Below are positions 9,870 through 20,088 of a stretch of 24,902 bases of DNA, in pieces. The stretch is from Elysia marginata. Its lineage: Eukaryota > Mollusca > Gastropoda > Plakobranchidae. A program made the position numbers and the translations under genes. Positions within the stretch are counted from its first letter, which is position 1. Every line of letters starts with the position of its first letter. Location of the stretch: assembly GCA_019649035.1 (NCBI GenBank), contig BMAT01013924.1:2430-27331 (forward strand). Reading direction: 5' to 3'. The notes under the pieces are model-generated. The model was not told the origin of the DNA. It saw only the letters and a program-made list of their open reading frames with translations, and did no database searches.

Positions 9870-9881
9870 TTCTATCTCTCT
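9870..9881 (+). repeat. SINE target-site duplication, left copy
   Basis: TTCTATCTCTCT, identical to 10124-10135. The next bases differ on each side (A versus C), so the match ends where a duplication should. The pyrimidine-rich flank lowers specificity slightly. Confidence 0.8.
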
Positions 9882-10123
9882 AGATAGCTCAGTTGGTAGA
9901 GGCCTCGCTCCGTGGCCCAGAGGTCGCGGGTTCGAGCCTCAGCCGAGCAGAGTCCGGGCCCCTTTACTGGTTGGGTCGGTGTCAGTATAATGTGACCGGC
10001 TGAGGCTAAGTCATGGTATCCCCGCTAGTCTCTGGGTGGCAGCCCGTACATTGTCATTGGGACCCAAGCCCTGAGAGCACCTTTGAAGTGGAATTGGGCT
10101 TGTAAAAATATCCTTCAATTCAA
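9882..10123 (+). mobile_element. tRNA-derived SINE with 12-bp target-site duplication
   Basis: A Pol III A box (TAGCTCAGTTGG, 9885-9896) and B box (GGTTCGAGCC, 9929-9938) form a tRNA-like head. A GC-richer central part follows, then a 3' tail of short TTCAA/ATTC repeats ending near 10123. The 12-mer TTCTATCTCTCT occurs exactly at 9870-9881 and 10124-10135, bracketing the body as a target-site duplication. The central part (about 9975-10090) looks like a conserved SINE core domain such as those known from molluscs, but I cannot name the family. It is not a functional tRNA: the acceptor stem is not intact and no clean anticodon stem can be drawn. Confidence 0.9.
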
Positions 10124-10135
10124 TTCTATCTCTCT
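10124..10135 (+). repeat. SINE target-site duplication, right copy
   Basis: Exact copy of 9870-9881 immediately after the SINE's TTCAATTCAA tail. Confidence 0.8.
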
Positions 10136-10587
10136 CAAAGTTGTGTCATCTGATGTGTCTACAGGTTTTTTTTGCCTTAAAGGCTGCACATTACATTGAA
10201 CTTTTGGTTTTTTTTTTAAGTTGCTGATGTAATTTTTTTTGGCTTTTAAAGCTACTACTAGCTGTTCTTTCTTGCTTCGGAGATACATGTTACTAGGTTT
10301 TTTTTCCTTTTATATTTTTAAGAGCAAAATGGAGATGATTTGTAAACTTTTTAAATGGCAGCAGTATAATTTACAATTACATATATGTACGTATGCTTGT
10401 TTTGGAATCATAGATGAAATTGAAAGATAGATTTAAATGACCTTTAGTTTACTGTTTTTATTAATAAACACTGTAAATCATGTTTCAAGCATTTTGTCAT
10501 AGGTCCTGAATATTGGACGGGATCAAAAGAGTTTAAGGATTTTCAGTCCGAATGCTGTTATTCAGATTCTTGTTGCACTGCAGGTTC
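10136..10587. other. Intergenic, no feature seen
   Basis: AT-rich sequence with several T runs on the plus strand. Short open frames occur by chance; none shows a domain or conserved motif. Confidence 0.6.
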
Positions 10588-11560
10588 CGAGTCTAGATCA
10601 TCTATATATATATCTAGATCTAGTTTTGTTATCTTTTTATCTCATTTATAAGTATTGGGGTGGGAATGAACAAAAAAGCACCAGAACTTGTAAGTAACTC
10701 TTGTTTGAGAACAGAGGCAGGTCTCTACTGAAAAGATCTAGAGAATTAACTCTTTAACCATGTTATTATCACGTACTTCTGCGCATAATTTTTCTAGTTC
10801 TATCTAAAACTAAGACTAAGCCTAGATCTAGATAACATGTACAGTTGTAACTTCTAGATCGCTGCAAAAACTGCTAAAAGACTTAAATTTAGCTGCTCTA
10901 AATTAAATAGTTGCTCCCCTTGGACCAAATTTTAACATTTTTTTAAAAGGCTGATGAAGGCAACTTTCAGATTTGCTTTCGATTCTAGCAAAAATTGATA
11001 CAAGTTTAATCATGATAAAGTCGATATTCGTCGAGATAGGATGATGGAATTGACCTATTTCTAAGTTCTACAAATTCTAGATCTTTTCCAGATTATATCT
11101 ATAGACTAGATCTAGATCTAGATCTAGAGTCTAGATAGAGTATAGATCTACATGAGACTACTCAAGATTCTCTAGATTAGAGTCTAGAAATCTAGATCTA
11201 GAAATTGAGATCTGGAGCCGAGGTTAAATTCTCAAGATCATACAGGATCTACAGATCTGTATCTATCTCAATTTATGATCAGTAATACTCTTCACCTGTT
11301 TCCAATTACGTTTCTTAATTTCAAGAGAGAATCTCTAGATCTATCACCATGATCTCGGTGTCACCATGCTATGCAATAACATTATAACATTTTCAGTCTT
11401 TCTTTCCCTTTGCGCTCTTTGGTGTTATCCCCCTGGTTAGGCGACGACAAAACGCAATCTTCTGTGCAATACGGTAACATTGGTGTCTCATATCGGCAGT
11501 TTTTATCTGTTTTCGTTTTGTTAGCTATCTTTTTTTTATTGTTATCTAGATCTATTTTTT
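10588..11560. repeat. Stretch rich in CTAGAT / AGATCT words
   Basis: CTAGA or AGATCT recurs many times, densest at 11104-11128 (four near-contiguous CTAGAT units) and 11164-11204, with further copies at 10588, 10613, 10823, 10853, 11074, 11335 and 11545. Many are self-complementary (TCTAGA). No gene is visible. The same words form the core of the tandem repeat at 1142-1447. Confidence 0.65.
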
Positions 11561-12285
11561 TTTACTTTCTTCTCTTTTCTTTTTCTTTTTTGCTTTCTTC
11601 TATTTTTTTTGCCTTGTTCAGTCTAAGATTTCAAGGTTACATATGTTTGTCTCAGTCTCTCAGATGCGTGAAATAGGGTATACAATCAAAACAAAGAAGT
11701 TAACTTGATGCCATTTTTATGCCTTAAGTATTCAGTCGGAAAAAGAGGGGCTGTTCTGCTGAGCGAGATTGGTAATTAGGCCCCTATTGGTTGATGGTGA
11801 AAGACAGAACTGGGAAATTGGGAATGAGATTAGAGCACACAATAATCGTTCTTGCCCACCACCAAATGACTTCAAAGAGGGAGTTTTCAAACAGGAACGA
11901 TACCACAGACAGTTTGAGAGAGAGGGGGTGGGTGGGCATTTGTTTTCATAAATGCTGTAATTCTTATGTTCTGTAATCGTGTATACTTAAATAATAACCC
12001 TGTTAGCCTTGCCAAGAATTGATCATTTTTGCTTAAGGGGGCATGTGGGGCAAATTTTGATTTTTTATTGACTGAATAAACGTGAACTGAATTGAGTGGA
12101 AAGGTTTATCTTCATTATAAATCTGTCACGGAAATTTTCAAAGACTGTGCCTGTATTCAAGACGTAGCGGGTAACCTCATTTTAATTGCATTAAATGTTT
12201 TAGGCCCTACTTCCTGTAAAAATTGCCAATATTCTGACCTTAGTGTACATCACAACTTTTGAAACACAATCTTTTCCCACCCTCC
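11561..12285. other. Intergenic, possible retroposon tail near 12061-12097
   Basis: No gene recognised. ACTGAATAAACGTGAACTGA followed by ATTGAGT near 12069-12097 resembles the AATAAA plus short-repeat 3' ends of SINEs and LINEs, but neither a body nor a target duplication could be defined. Confidence 0.35.
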
Positions 12286-12288
12286 TTA

Positions 12289-12314
12289 ACGCTCAGACAG
12301 AGTAGAGGCACCTT
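12289..12314 (+). repeat. Terminal inverted repeat, left arm
   Basis: 26 bp, exact reverse complement of 13446-13471; preceded by TTA. Confidence 0.85.
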
Positions 12315-12424
12315 CGGCGCACCTTTTCCCGTCGCGACCCACTTTTGGGGCGCGCCAGATTTAAGTTACAAGAAATACGTTGCGAGGGACAGAGTGGAGT
12401 CGCTAGCCTCTCACCCACAGACTA

Positions 12425-12455
12425 CACGTGCTCTCACCGCCCCTTGATGACGTCA
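12425..12455. promoter_or_regulatory. Cluster of CACGTG, CCGCCCC and TGACGTCA
   Basis: An E-box (12425-12430), a GC-box-like word (12437-12443) and a full CRE palindrome (12448-12455) lie within 31 bp in a locally GC-richer segment about 2.85 kb upstream of the DNAJC21 start codon. It could be promoter-like, but it lies inside the candidate transposon and next to the gap, and no transcription start can be seen. Confidence 0.25.
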
Positions 12456-12478
12456 GGCCCCAGCTAGCACCAAAAAAA

Positions 12479-13429
12479 NNNNNNNNNNNNNNNNNNNNNN
12501 NNNNNNNNNNNNNNNNNNNNNNNNNNNNNNNNNNNNNNNNNNNNNNNNNNNNNNNNNNNNNNNNNNNNNNNNNNNNNNNNNNNNNNNNNNNNNNNNNNNN
12601 NNNNNNNNNNNNNNNNNNNNNNNNNNNNNNNNNNNNNNNNNNNNNNNNNNNNNNNNNNNNNNNNNNNNNNNNNNNNNNNNNNNNNNNNNNNNNNNNNNNN
12701 NNNNNNNNNNNNNNNNNNNNNNNNNNNNNNNNNNNNNNNNNNNNNNNNNNNNNNNNNNNNNNNNNNNNNNNNNNNNNNNNNNNNNNNNNNNNNNNNNNNN
12801 NNNNNNNNNNNNNNNNNNNNNNNNNNNNNNNNNNNNNNNNNNNNNNNNNNNNNNNNNNNNNNNNNNNNNNNNNNNNNNNNNNNNNNNNNNNNNNNNNNNN
12901 NNNNNNNNNNNNNNNNNNNNNNNNNNNNNNNNNNNNNNNNNNNNNNNNNNNNNNNNNNNNNNNNNNNNNNNNNNNNNNNNNNNNNNNNNNNNNNNNNNNN
13001 NNNNNNNNNNNNNNNNNNNNNNNNNNNNNNNNNNNNNNNNNNNNNNNNNNNNNNNNNNNNNNNNNNNNNNNNNNNNNNNNNNNNNNNNNNNNNNNNNNNN
13101 NNNNNNNNNNNNNNNNNNNNNNNNNNNNNNNNNNNNNNNNNNNNNNNNNNNNNNNNNNNNNNNNNNNNNNNNNNNNNNNNNNNNNNNNNNNNNNNNNNNN
13201 NNNNNNNNNNNNNNNNNNNNNNNNNNNNNNNNNNNNNNNNNNNNNNNNNNNNNNNNNNNNNNNNNNNNNNNNNNNNNNNNNNNNNNNNNNNNNNNNNNNN
13301 NNNNNNNNNNNNNNNNNNNNNNNNNNNNNNNNNNNNNNNNNNNNNNNNNNNNNNNNNNNNNNNNNNNNNNNNNNNNNNNNNNNNNNNNNNNNNNNNNNNN
13401 NNNNNNNNNNNNNNNNNNNNNNNNNNNNN
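12479..13429. other. Assembly gap of 951 undetermined bases
   Basis: All bases are N. The left edge ends in a run of seven A. Long apparent open frames across this block are artefacts of N translating as X. Confidence 0.99.
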
Positions 13430-13445
13430 TGGTGCTCGATCCTAA

Positions 13446-13471
13446 AAGGTGCCTCTACTCTGTCTGAGCGT
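13446..13471 (-). repeat. Terminal inverted repeat, right arm
   Basis: 26 bp, exact reverse complement of 12289-12314; followed by TTA. Confidence 0.85.
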
Positions 13472-13474
13472 TTA

Positions 13475-15222
13475 CAGACTGCATAGCCTTTTTTAGAGCA
13501 CGATAGGGAAAATACTACGCAGTTTAAATAAAACACGCTCTAAGACCACAATTCCGCACCAATAGGTAGTTCGGGTCAGAACCATTTGGTCCTACTTTTT
13601 CTAGAAAAGTCTACGATAAAATATTGAACAAAAGCCTTTTTTTTTTTAGCTTTATTGCTTTTCTAACGTTAAATTCTTTATAAAAGTAGGTAACATAACA
13701 CGATTAGGACATCTATATCGAAATCTTGAAAAAACACCAACAGCAACAACACTACGAGTGATACTTTTGAGTGATGACTTTTTAAAAAGTGCCGCTACTC
13801 TTGTTTTACCTGTAAATAGTTTAATGTAATTCCCCATGAACAGACCACGCCACAGTTTTGTTTTAATATTCTGAAAATAGAAATCCCGGCATCTGATCTA
13901 GTTCTCGCTACGCAATAAAAAATATTTAAAAAATCAAGCTTAGTGTCTAAAAGATATAGACCTTGAAGCTTTACGAGAATGTACAAAATGTACTTGGCAT
14001 AGAATTTGATAGCAATTGATCTAGCCTTTACAAATTGTCTTACGGGAGGGCTCTTGATTACAATGGTTTTTCTTTGGTTGGCTTTATCTCTAAACAATAA
14101 ACATATTTATCGGTACACAACAATTACGTTTTTGTGTTATAATATTGACTAGTGGTCCGTCAGTCGTATAATATTGTGCGGTCCTTTTATAGCCCTGCTT
14201 TGTAATGCATTTTCACATGATCGATGAACAAAGTTCACAGAACGCCTGCTCAATAATTTATTTAGACCAGCAAAAATTGTTGGGGAAATGTAATCCCGGT
14301 CAAAACCTTTTAAAGCGCTCCTAAAAAATAACGTTTTAGGTCAATAATCAAGGCGGTAAAGCGGTCAAAGGGAAATAAATGATTCAAAAAGCAATGTTAG
14401 CATTTTAAGGGTTACCTCGCGTTGTTCAAGTTGTGAACAGAAAAACGAGATAAGTTGTTGTTTTGCAATTATCACGTTGCTGGTTTTTTATATGTTTTTT
14501 TTTTTTTGGCTTTATTAGTTTCTTTTTTTTTTAATTAAGCGTTGTTTTTAATATGAGATCTGCAAACAAAAATTGACTTCAATGGTCAAAAATAAGATGA
14601 ACAAGATCCCAACATAAAGCAAAATATGAGGGCAAAAAGCATTACTTTAGGTTACCTTAAGATCATTAGATTCAGTTCAAACGTCTTCGTCAACTTTCCA
14701 CACAATGCCTGATTTCATCCTTAGTAGCGCAACTTTTCTGAAAACATCCCCATTCTCAGTGATATTTAATCATAAATGCTAGAAAATTCTAAATTTAAAG
14801 GACAATACTGGATATGACGTTACGAATTACATGTACCTCTTGAAATGTAGCCTTTGAAAATTTACGTGGCAGATTTTTTCCCATTTTCATGTAGCTTTAA
14901 TATATTTGTCCTTTTCAAATTTATGATGCTAAATTATTTATCATAATAAAAAAAAATCATTTAGACCCTTGCATGAATGTACAAACTAAATTGAAAACTT
15001 AATTAAACGTAATATTGTTTTTAGAGTTTAATTCCGATGAAAGGAACGCTACTTTAGTATTACTTTCAATCTTATTCCCTATAATACCAGCCCTACCAAA
15101 ACCGTACAAAATTTTCCACAGGTTGTATTAAACCATGGCTTGCTTGTTTTATAAATTGTTTTTATGTGTACGTTAACACTAAGTGATATTAAGAATCAGA
15201 CGTCATTGTCGGGGCCTGAGAC
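13475..15222. other. Intergenic, no gene recognised
   Basis: AT-rich. The longest minus-strand open frames (13795-14097 and 13652-13837) overlap, show no domain, and look like chance or an eroded element. T runs occur near 14499-14535. Confidence 0.6.
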
Positions 15223-15342
15223 GAAGAGAAAGAAGGAAAAGAAGGAGAAGAAGAAGAAGAAGGAGAAGAAAAAGAAGGAGAAGAAGAAGGAGAAGAAGAA
15301 GAAGAAGAAGAAGAAGAAGAAGAAGAAGAAGAAGAAGAAGAA
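15223..15342 (+). repeat. GAA microsatellite, about 120 bp
   Basis: Imperfect GAA/GGA/AAA units become a pure GAA run over the last 50 bases or so. The open frames it creates (poly-Lys, poly-Arg, poly-Ser) are not genes. Confidence 0.95.
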
Positions 15343-16236
15343 CTACTCAAGTGTTTTGTATGTAATCCTTTTGTCTGTATTATCATATTTATCATAAAAT
15401 ACATTATTTCATTGTTGCTGCTATGAGATATAAATGACTAGTTTCACTTGCATGCTTTGAGTATACTTTAGTGACTTAAATTTCTAAATGTTTTCAAGGT
15501 CAGATTTTTAAATGATTCAATTGTGTTTTTGTTACATACTTTTATTTTACTGGCATGCATAAACAATTACTAAGCTTACAAAGTTTTCTTCCTATTCCAG
15601 TTTCAATCAATCTTTCATAGTTATTTAATTTTATTGCCTAACACATACACAGTAAGAAGTTTGATGAGACAACTTAAATGTACCGGTACTTTTTGTTAAG
15701 TAGCTAAGTCAAGCTAGACCTAACAACACTAAGCTATCTATATTATATAGGCCTACATGTAGGTCTAAGCATGTAGGCCTACTCTATGATTAATCTTTCT
15801 TGACTCCATCATCTTTAAAAGATAGGCTACATTATAATATATTAAGAGCAGAGCAAAATAATGCATAGTACGTGTGGTCGCATAACACAATACATGTAAA
15901 CGGCATACAATATTAATAATTCAACTATTGGACCTGTCTTCATTGTTAGTGGTTGGCGACTAATGGGAGTTGGACTGTTGTCGAGCTTTTGGTGTCAGTC
16001 GTATTACCATTATCTTTCACAATAAATTCGTTAAGGGTATGTTTTCTTTTGTCAATTAATGATTGGAATTCGGCAAAGTCTTTAAAAAGTTTGCCCTTCA
16101 AAACTTTTTTTTAACTCCCCTGGGACATCCGAACTGGGAGCCGCCATTGATGACCTCAAAGACTTAAAAATAGCACTGATTTTTATTGGTTAGCAAAAAT
16201 AGCACAACCTTGACATTTTTTAATGTTTCCGCTTGT
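15343..16236. other. Intergenic, no gene recognised
   Basis: AT-rich sequence. Apart from the TAGGCCTA hairpin and GTACCGGTAC at 15680-15689 nothing stands out. Confidence 0.6.
15748..15781. repeat. TAGGCCTACATG inverted repeat, 12-bp stem and 10-nt loop
   Basis: Left arm 15748-15759, loop 15760-15769, right arm 15770-15781, perfect pairing. TAGGCCTA is also dispersed across the window. Confidence 0.85.
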
Positions 16237-16291
16237 GTCCCTACGTAAAACGCGTGATAGGTAGGGACAACTGTCCCTACGTAATTACGTA
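16237..16291. repeat. GTCCCTAC inverted and direct repeats with TACGTAATTACGTA palindrome
   Basis: GTCCCTAC occurs at 16237-16244 and 16273-16280, with its reverse complement GTAGGGAC at 16261-16268 between them. The second pair forms an 8-bp stem with the loop AACT. A 14-bp palindrome follows at 16278-16291. The 15-mer TTTGTTGTGTCCCCT is then repeated at 16408-16422 and 16442-16456. Confidence 0.8.
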
Positions 16292-16456
16292 TGCACTACC
16301 TAAATCTTAAGCTATAGATTGAGCACCTAAAAATGATTAATAGTGACCGTTAACGGGAAATGTACGGGAGGTAACAACAAGATTGCCTTAGAGAAAATTG
16401 CTTTTTATTTGTTGTGTCCCCTCCTTGATGCTTTTTTTTTGTTTGTTGTGTCCCCT

Positions 16457-17426
16457 TGACCAGCTAGCTACTTTCGTCATTCCCATGAAGGTGAATCTTT
16501 TATACAGTTCGATCACTGCCGAGTAGGCAATATGCCCTAATTATTACATTTTTTAAATTAGTAAAACTAAAAAAAATTACAAGTCTGCTTTTTTGCAGAT
16601 AATCTTTTTCGTTTACCATATCCACAAGTTTCGCACGGTCAAAACTAATTATTTATTGTGTTGAAAAGACATAGGGCCTACATTACGAACAATTTTATGG
16701 TCTTTGCAGACGACATCATATAAGAAAGGGTCGGTTTTGAAAATCGCTCAAACTTGAAAAAATGTTTACTGCACCCATTCAAATATATACACCATAGTTC
16801 TCTGCACTGTGGCCTTTGATGCGTTTGATGCCAACAGTGTATCCGTAAATGTATGCCACGGTAGGGAAACAAACTATCGTATTTTCAAGTCCGATATTTT
16901 TTTTTGCACTGAAACCTATTGTTCTATTATCTGAGCCGTATATTGTGTCCAAACAGCTTTGCAAACCGACGATAAACTAGAAAATGACAAGACTTTAACA
17001 AATTGGTGTATCTCACAAGCAACAAGGTTTTGTAGTTCAAGTTATGAAATAACCTTCATATGCGATTTGGTCTGTAATTTTACTTTTGTTACTATGAAAT
17101 ATAATAGTTTGACTGCCATTTTAAGTAGTCTAGGTTTACTTAATATACAAAAAATAAAAAGATACGACAGTAAATATTGTGGATATATTTTAAAGACTTC
17201 TGTCTGAAAACAATAAAAACTTGATGCAATTTTTACCTTGCACATTAAAATGAAGTAATAGAGGATAAAAAAGGGAAAAAAGGAAGCCACAAAAAGGTTC
17301 AACAACAAAAGCAAAGCCAACAAATTAGAAATATGCCCATGGAAATAACAATTTGAGCTTTTAAAATCTTTTTTTTTTTACACAGAAAACCCGCAGTGAA
17401 AAAAATGCAAAGAAAAAATACAATTG
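16457..17426. other. Intergenic, no gene recognised
   Basis: AT-rich. Overlapping minus-strand open frames of 61 and 64 codons at 16678-16964 have no recognisable motif; an eroded coding relic cannot be excluded. Confidence 0.55.
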
Positions 17427-17594
17427 TGAAAGATTACATCTACGAACAGAACAAAGAATGTTAATGTGTCCGAATTCATTCCTTGATTCACTCACTCTAT
17501 GAGAAAAATGCTGACCCACTTGGCAGAATCTATCGGATGCCCTCACAGCTCCATGTTTCACCCCGACTCGTCTCCCCTTCCCTCCCGCCTCAGG
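17427..17594 (+). repeat. Diverged dispersed repeat, copy A
   Basis: Aligns by eye with 18732-18922 at roughly 70 percent. Shared landmarks in order: TGAAAGATT, AGAACAA, TTAATGTGTC, AATTCAT, TATGAG, ACTTGGCAGA(A/G)TCTAT, GGATGCCC, and a pyrimidine-rich stretch ending CCTCAGG. Confidence 0.65.
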
Positions 17595-18731
17595 CTTAAC
17601 TACCGACCGGTACTGGCTTCTTTTTGTATCACTCTGTATCGAATCCCAGAGTTATTTAAATTCTATATTGTAGGACATCTTTAAAATTCATTTGGTTGAG
17701 AATCTTAAGATTACATTTTGTTAAATCTCCCAGTTCCATTATTTAGCATCTTTAGAATGTTAGATTTTAATGGACACGGTGCAATTTCTAACTTGCCTAC
17801 AATATTTAACTGTCTAAGTTTAAAAATATTCTTTATTATTGTTTTTGTACAATTTGATTGCTTTGCATTTTAATGACAATGTCATATTACAAGTGATGTT
17901 AAGCGAGCCATACGATTTGGAAAGGCTGTTCAATTTTAACTGGTTTTCTACTGAGAAAAGATACACCACAACAATCTCGTCACACCTAATTGCTGCTGAT
18001 TTCCCATCATAAAATTTGTGGAAATACCAGTTGAAGTAGCACACTTTCCATGGTGGAGCATTAATGGTTTATGAAAAGCAGAATTGACATGTTAAATGAG
18101 ATTGAAGTTGTGTTTGTTCCTGCCCTGACTTTTTTCCTACCCAAATCACTTAAACACACAAAAAAATGAAGAAAAAAAAAGAATAGAAAGGTAGAAAAAT
18201 AATTATAAAAAAGCAAAAAAGGTGCAAATAAAAATATTGAAGAAAAAGGTAACTTACATGTACCACTGCTTACCGATTTAAAGGGGAGAAGAAGTTTTTG
18301 CAAGACTTTATGCTAAGGCATATAAGAGTCGCAAAGATATTTTTCATGAGGGAGTTGCTTTCCATTCAGATAGGCCTACTTCTATTGTTCTAGATTAGGG
18401 AGACTAATCGCACGGAACTAAGCACAGATTGGAAATATTTGTTTTCTATTAATTGTGAAAGGAGATTCTATTTTAAACACGAGAAATCTTGAGCTACTAA
18501 GACGAATATTTCGAATCGTGGCAAACAATAAAGCAAAAACGAAGCATATGCAAATGAGCAAAAACAACGTGAAATAAAACGTTGGAGAATATGCATTTGA
18601 ATAATGGAGGACAAAAGCAAAACTGAAAAAAAAACGGCTTGAAATATTTTAAAATTTTTGTATCAAAACGAAAATCTTCACTGCTAAGGTTTTATTCAGA
18701 GAGCTGATGGAACACAGTATTGCCTTTTGAT
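17595..18731. other. Intergenic, no gene recognised
   Basis: AT-rich sequence between the two repeat copies, with A runs near 18160-18240 and 18620-18640. No coding signal seen. Confidence 0.55.
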
Positions 18732-18922
18732 TGAAAGATTGTACCTAAGAATAGAACAACGGAATTTTAATGTGTCTAAATTCATCGCTGGAGTCGATCA
18801 TTATGAGGAAAAAAAAATCGTGATCGACTTGGCAGAGTCTATGACTCGTGAAGGAAAGGATGCCCGCAGTGGAATCTACAGAACGCATTCACTGCAACCC
18901 TCCTCCTCCCCGTTCCCTCAGG
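18732..18922 (+). repeat. Diverged dispersed repeat, copy B
   Basis: Same orientation as copy A and about 1.3 kb to its right, with the same landmarks. The sequence between the copies does not obviously match. An open frame through copy B (18727-18927) is not preserved as protein in copy A, so conservation does not look like coding constraint. Confidence 0.65.
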
Positions 18923-19992
18923 GGTGATGGTTTTTTGTTACGTCTGTTCCAACCCGTTCGCAAAGAGCTTAAGCTTCAGTTGTGTTAGTCTTTGGCAGCC
19001 TGTTTAGTACCATTTACGGCATGAAAGAAGAACGAACAAGCTTCTTTTCACCGCTATAAATTTAAGCTACTTATCTCTCTATTTTTTGTGTAAGTCTGAC
19101 AGGTGTAGTTCAATCGTACACGAATTCGTTTTATGGCTCGTATGATATAGTAAGATTTACGGTGGAAGATTTAAAACAATTCTGTTGATACGAGATCTTC
19201 AATCAGACAGAAAGGATGACCGACACATCATGACAATTTAAGCCATTTCATATTACTCAAGGCATATGTTTAATCGTTTCATTTATTACTTCTTTTCTAT
19301 TTCTTACTCATGTATACCCATTTCTTCGATAATTCCTGTAATAAATCCATGTAACAGACCAATCAACCAAGAGGCTTACTATGCGATCAACTAATCAATC
19401 AAATACCAAGAAATAAAATCAACCAATTAATAACCAATAAATCAGCCGAGTCAGCACAATCATGTCTTTTAAACTTCCTGGTACTGCATCCTTCAGCTGC
19501 TTTCACAGCAGGGTCCAGTTTAGGTGAAGGAAACGGTGCTACTGCTAGGCAGTCAGGAGCTGACGGGCCAGACCAGACAGAAAACGATCGATGTGAAACT
19601 TCCAGACACTGAGAAGACAGACACAGACCGGATTCTGCCGACACTGAGCGGATCTTACATTTCCCTTCCCTCCCCTCCCCCTTCTTCACTACATTTGTAC
19701 CTTTTTAGACTTTTATTTGATGCACAATATTTGTTCTTGTTTTTGGCTTTTTGGTTTTTCTCCGCAAAAGTTGCTTTAAAATCTCTGATTTCTTCGTCAT
19801 TCTCTTTTGTTAAATTTGTGTTTAACTTTTCTTACACATTATAACTGTAAAACACATTTTTCATTATAGTATACCAACTTCTTCTCTCGTATTTTTTCTC
19901 CTTTTCTTAGAGTCAATTAATTTGTATTTTTCTTCAATGAAACAATGACTGCTCTGTGTACCTCGTTTTGTGTCCATCTACCTATCTACATG
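18923..19992. other. Intergenic, no gene recognised
   Basis: Mostly AT-rich. A compositionally more balanced patch at about 19440-19640 gives overlapping open frames on both strands (106 and 96 codons), but neither shows a domain or splice context. It could be an eroded repeat or a regulatory or non-coding exon. Confidence 0.5.
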
Positions 19993-20023
19993 TCCATCCA
20001 TCCATCCATCCATCCATCCATCC

Positions 20024-20088
<65 letters not shown>

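Larger units (their letters stand above)
12289..13471. mobile_element. Candidate DNA transposon or MITE: 26-bp perfect inverted ends around an assembly gap
   Basis: Left end 12289-12314 and right end 13446-13471 are exact reverse complements over 26 bp, beginning ACGCTCAGACAG. TTA flanks the element on both sides (12286-12288 and 13472-13474). A 3-bp TTA/TAA target duplication is typical of PIF/Harbinger elements, but the terminal bases alone do not prove that family. Most of the interior is unknown bases, so the length (about 1.2 kb) depends on the gap estimate and no transposase can be tested. An assembly artefact at a palindrome is the main alternative. Confidence 0.55.

Noticed and set aside
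9885-9955. tRNA gene
   Set aside because: Has A and B boxes but lacks an intact acceptor stem and a clean anticodon arm, and is continuous with a SINE body flanked by a target duplication.
12403-13536. Long open frames on both strands across the gap
   Set aside because: They consist of undetermined bases read as X; only the short flanks are real sequence and show no domain.
15164-15404. Lys-, Arg- and Ser-rich open frames
   Set aside because: Direct translations of the GAA microsatellite in three frames.
16678-16964. Overlapping minus-strand frames as an exon
   Set aside because: No recognisable domain, no good splice signals in a consistent phase, and composition like the surroundings.
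17499-17684. 61-codon plus-strand frame
   Set aside because: Lies in repeat copy A, and the matching copy B does not keep the same reading frame.
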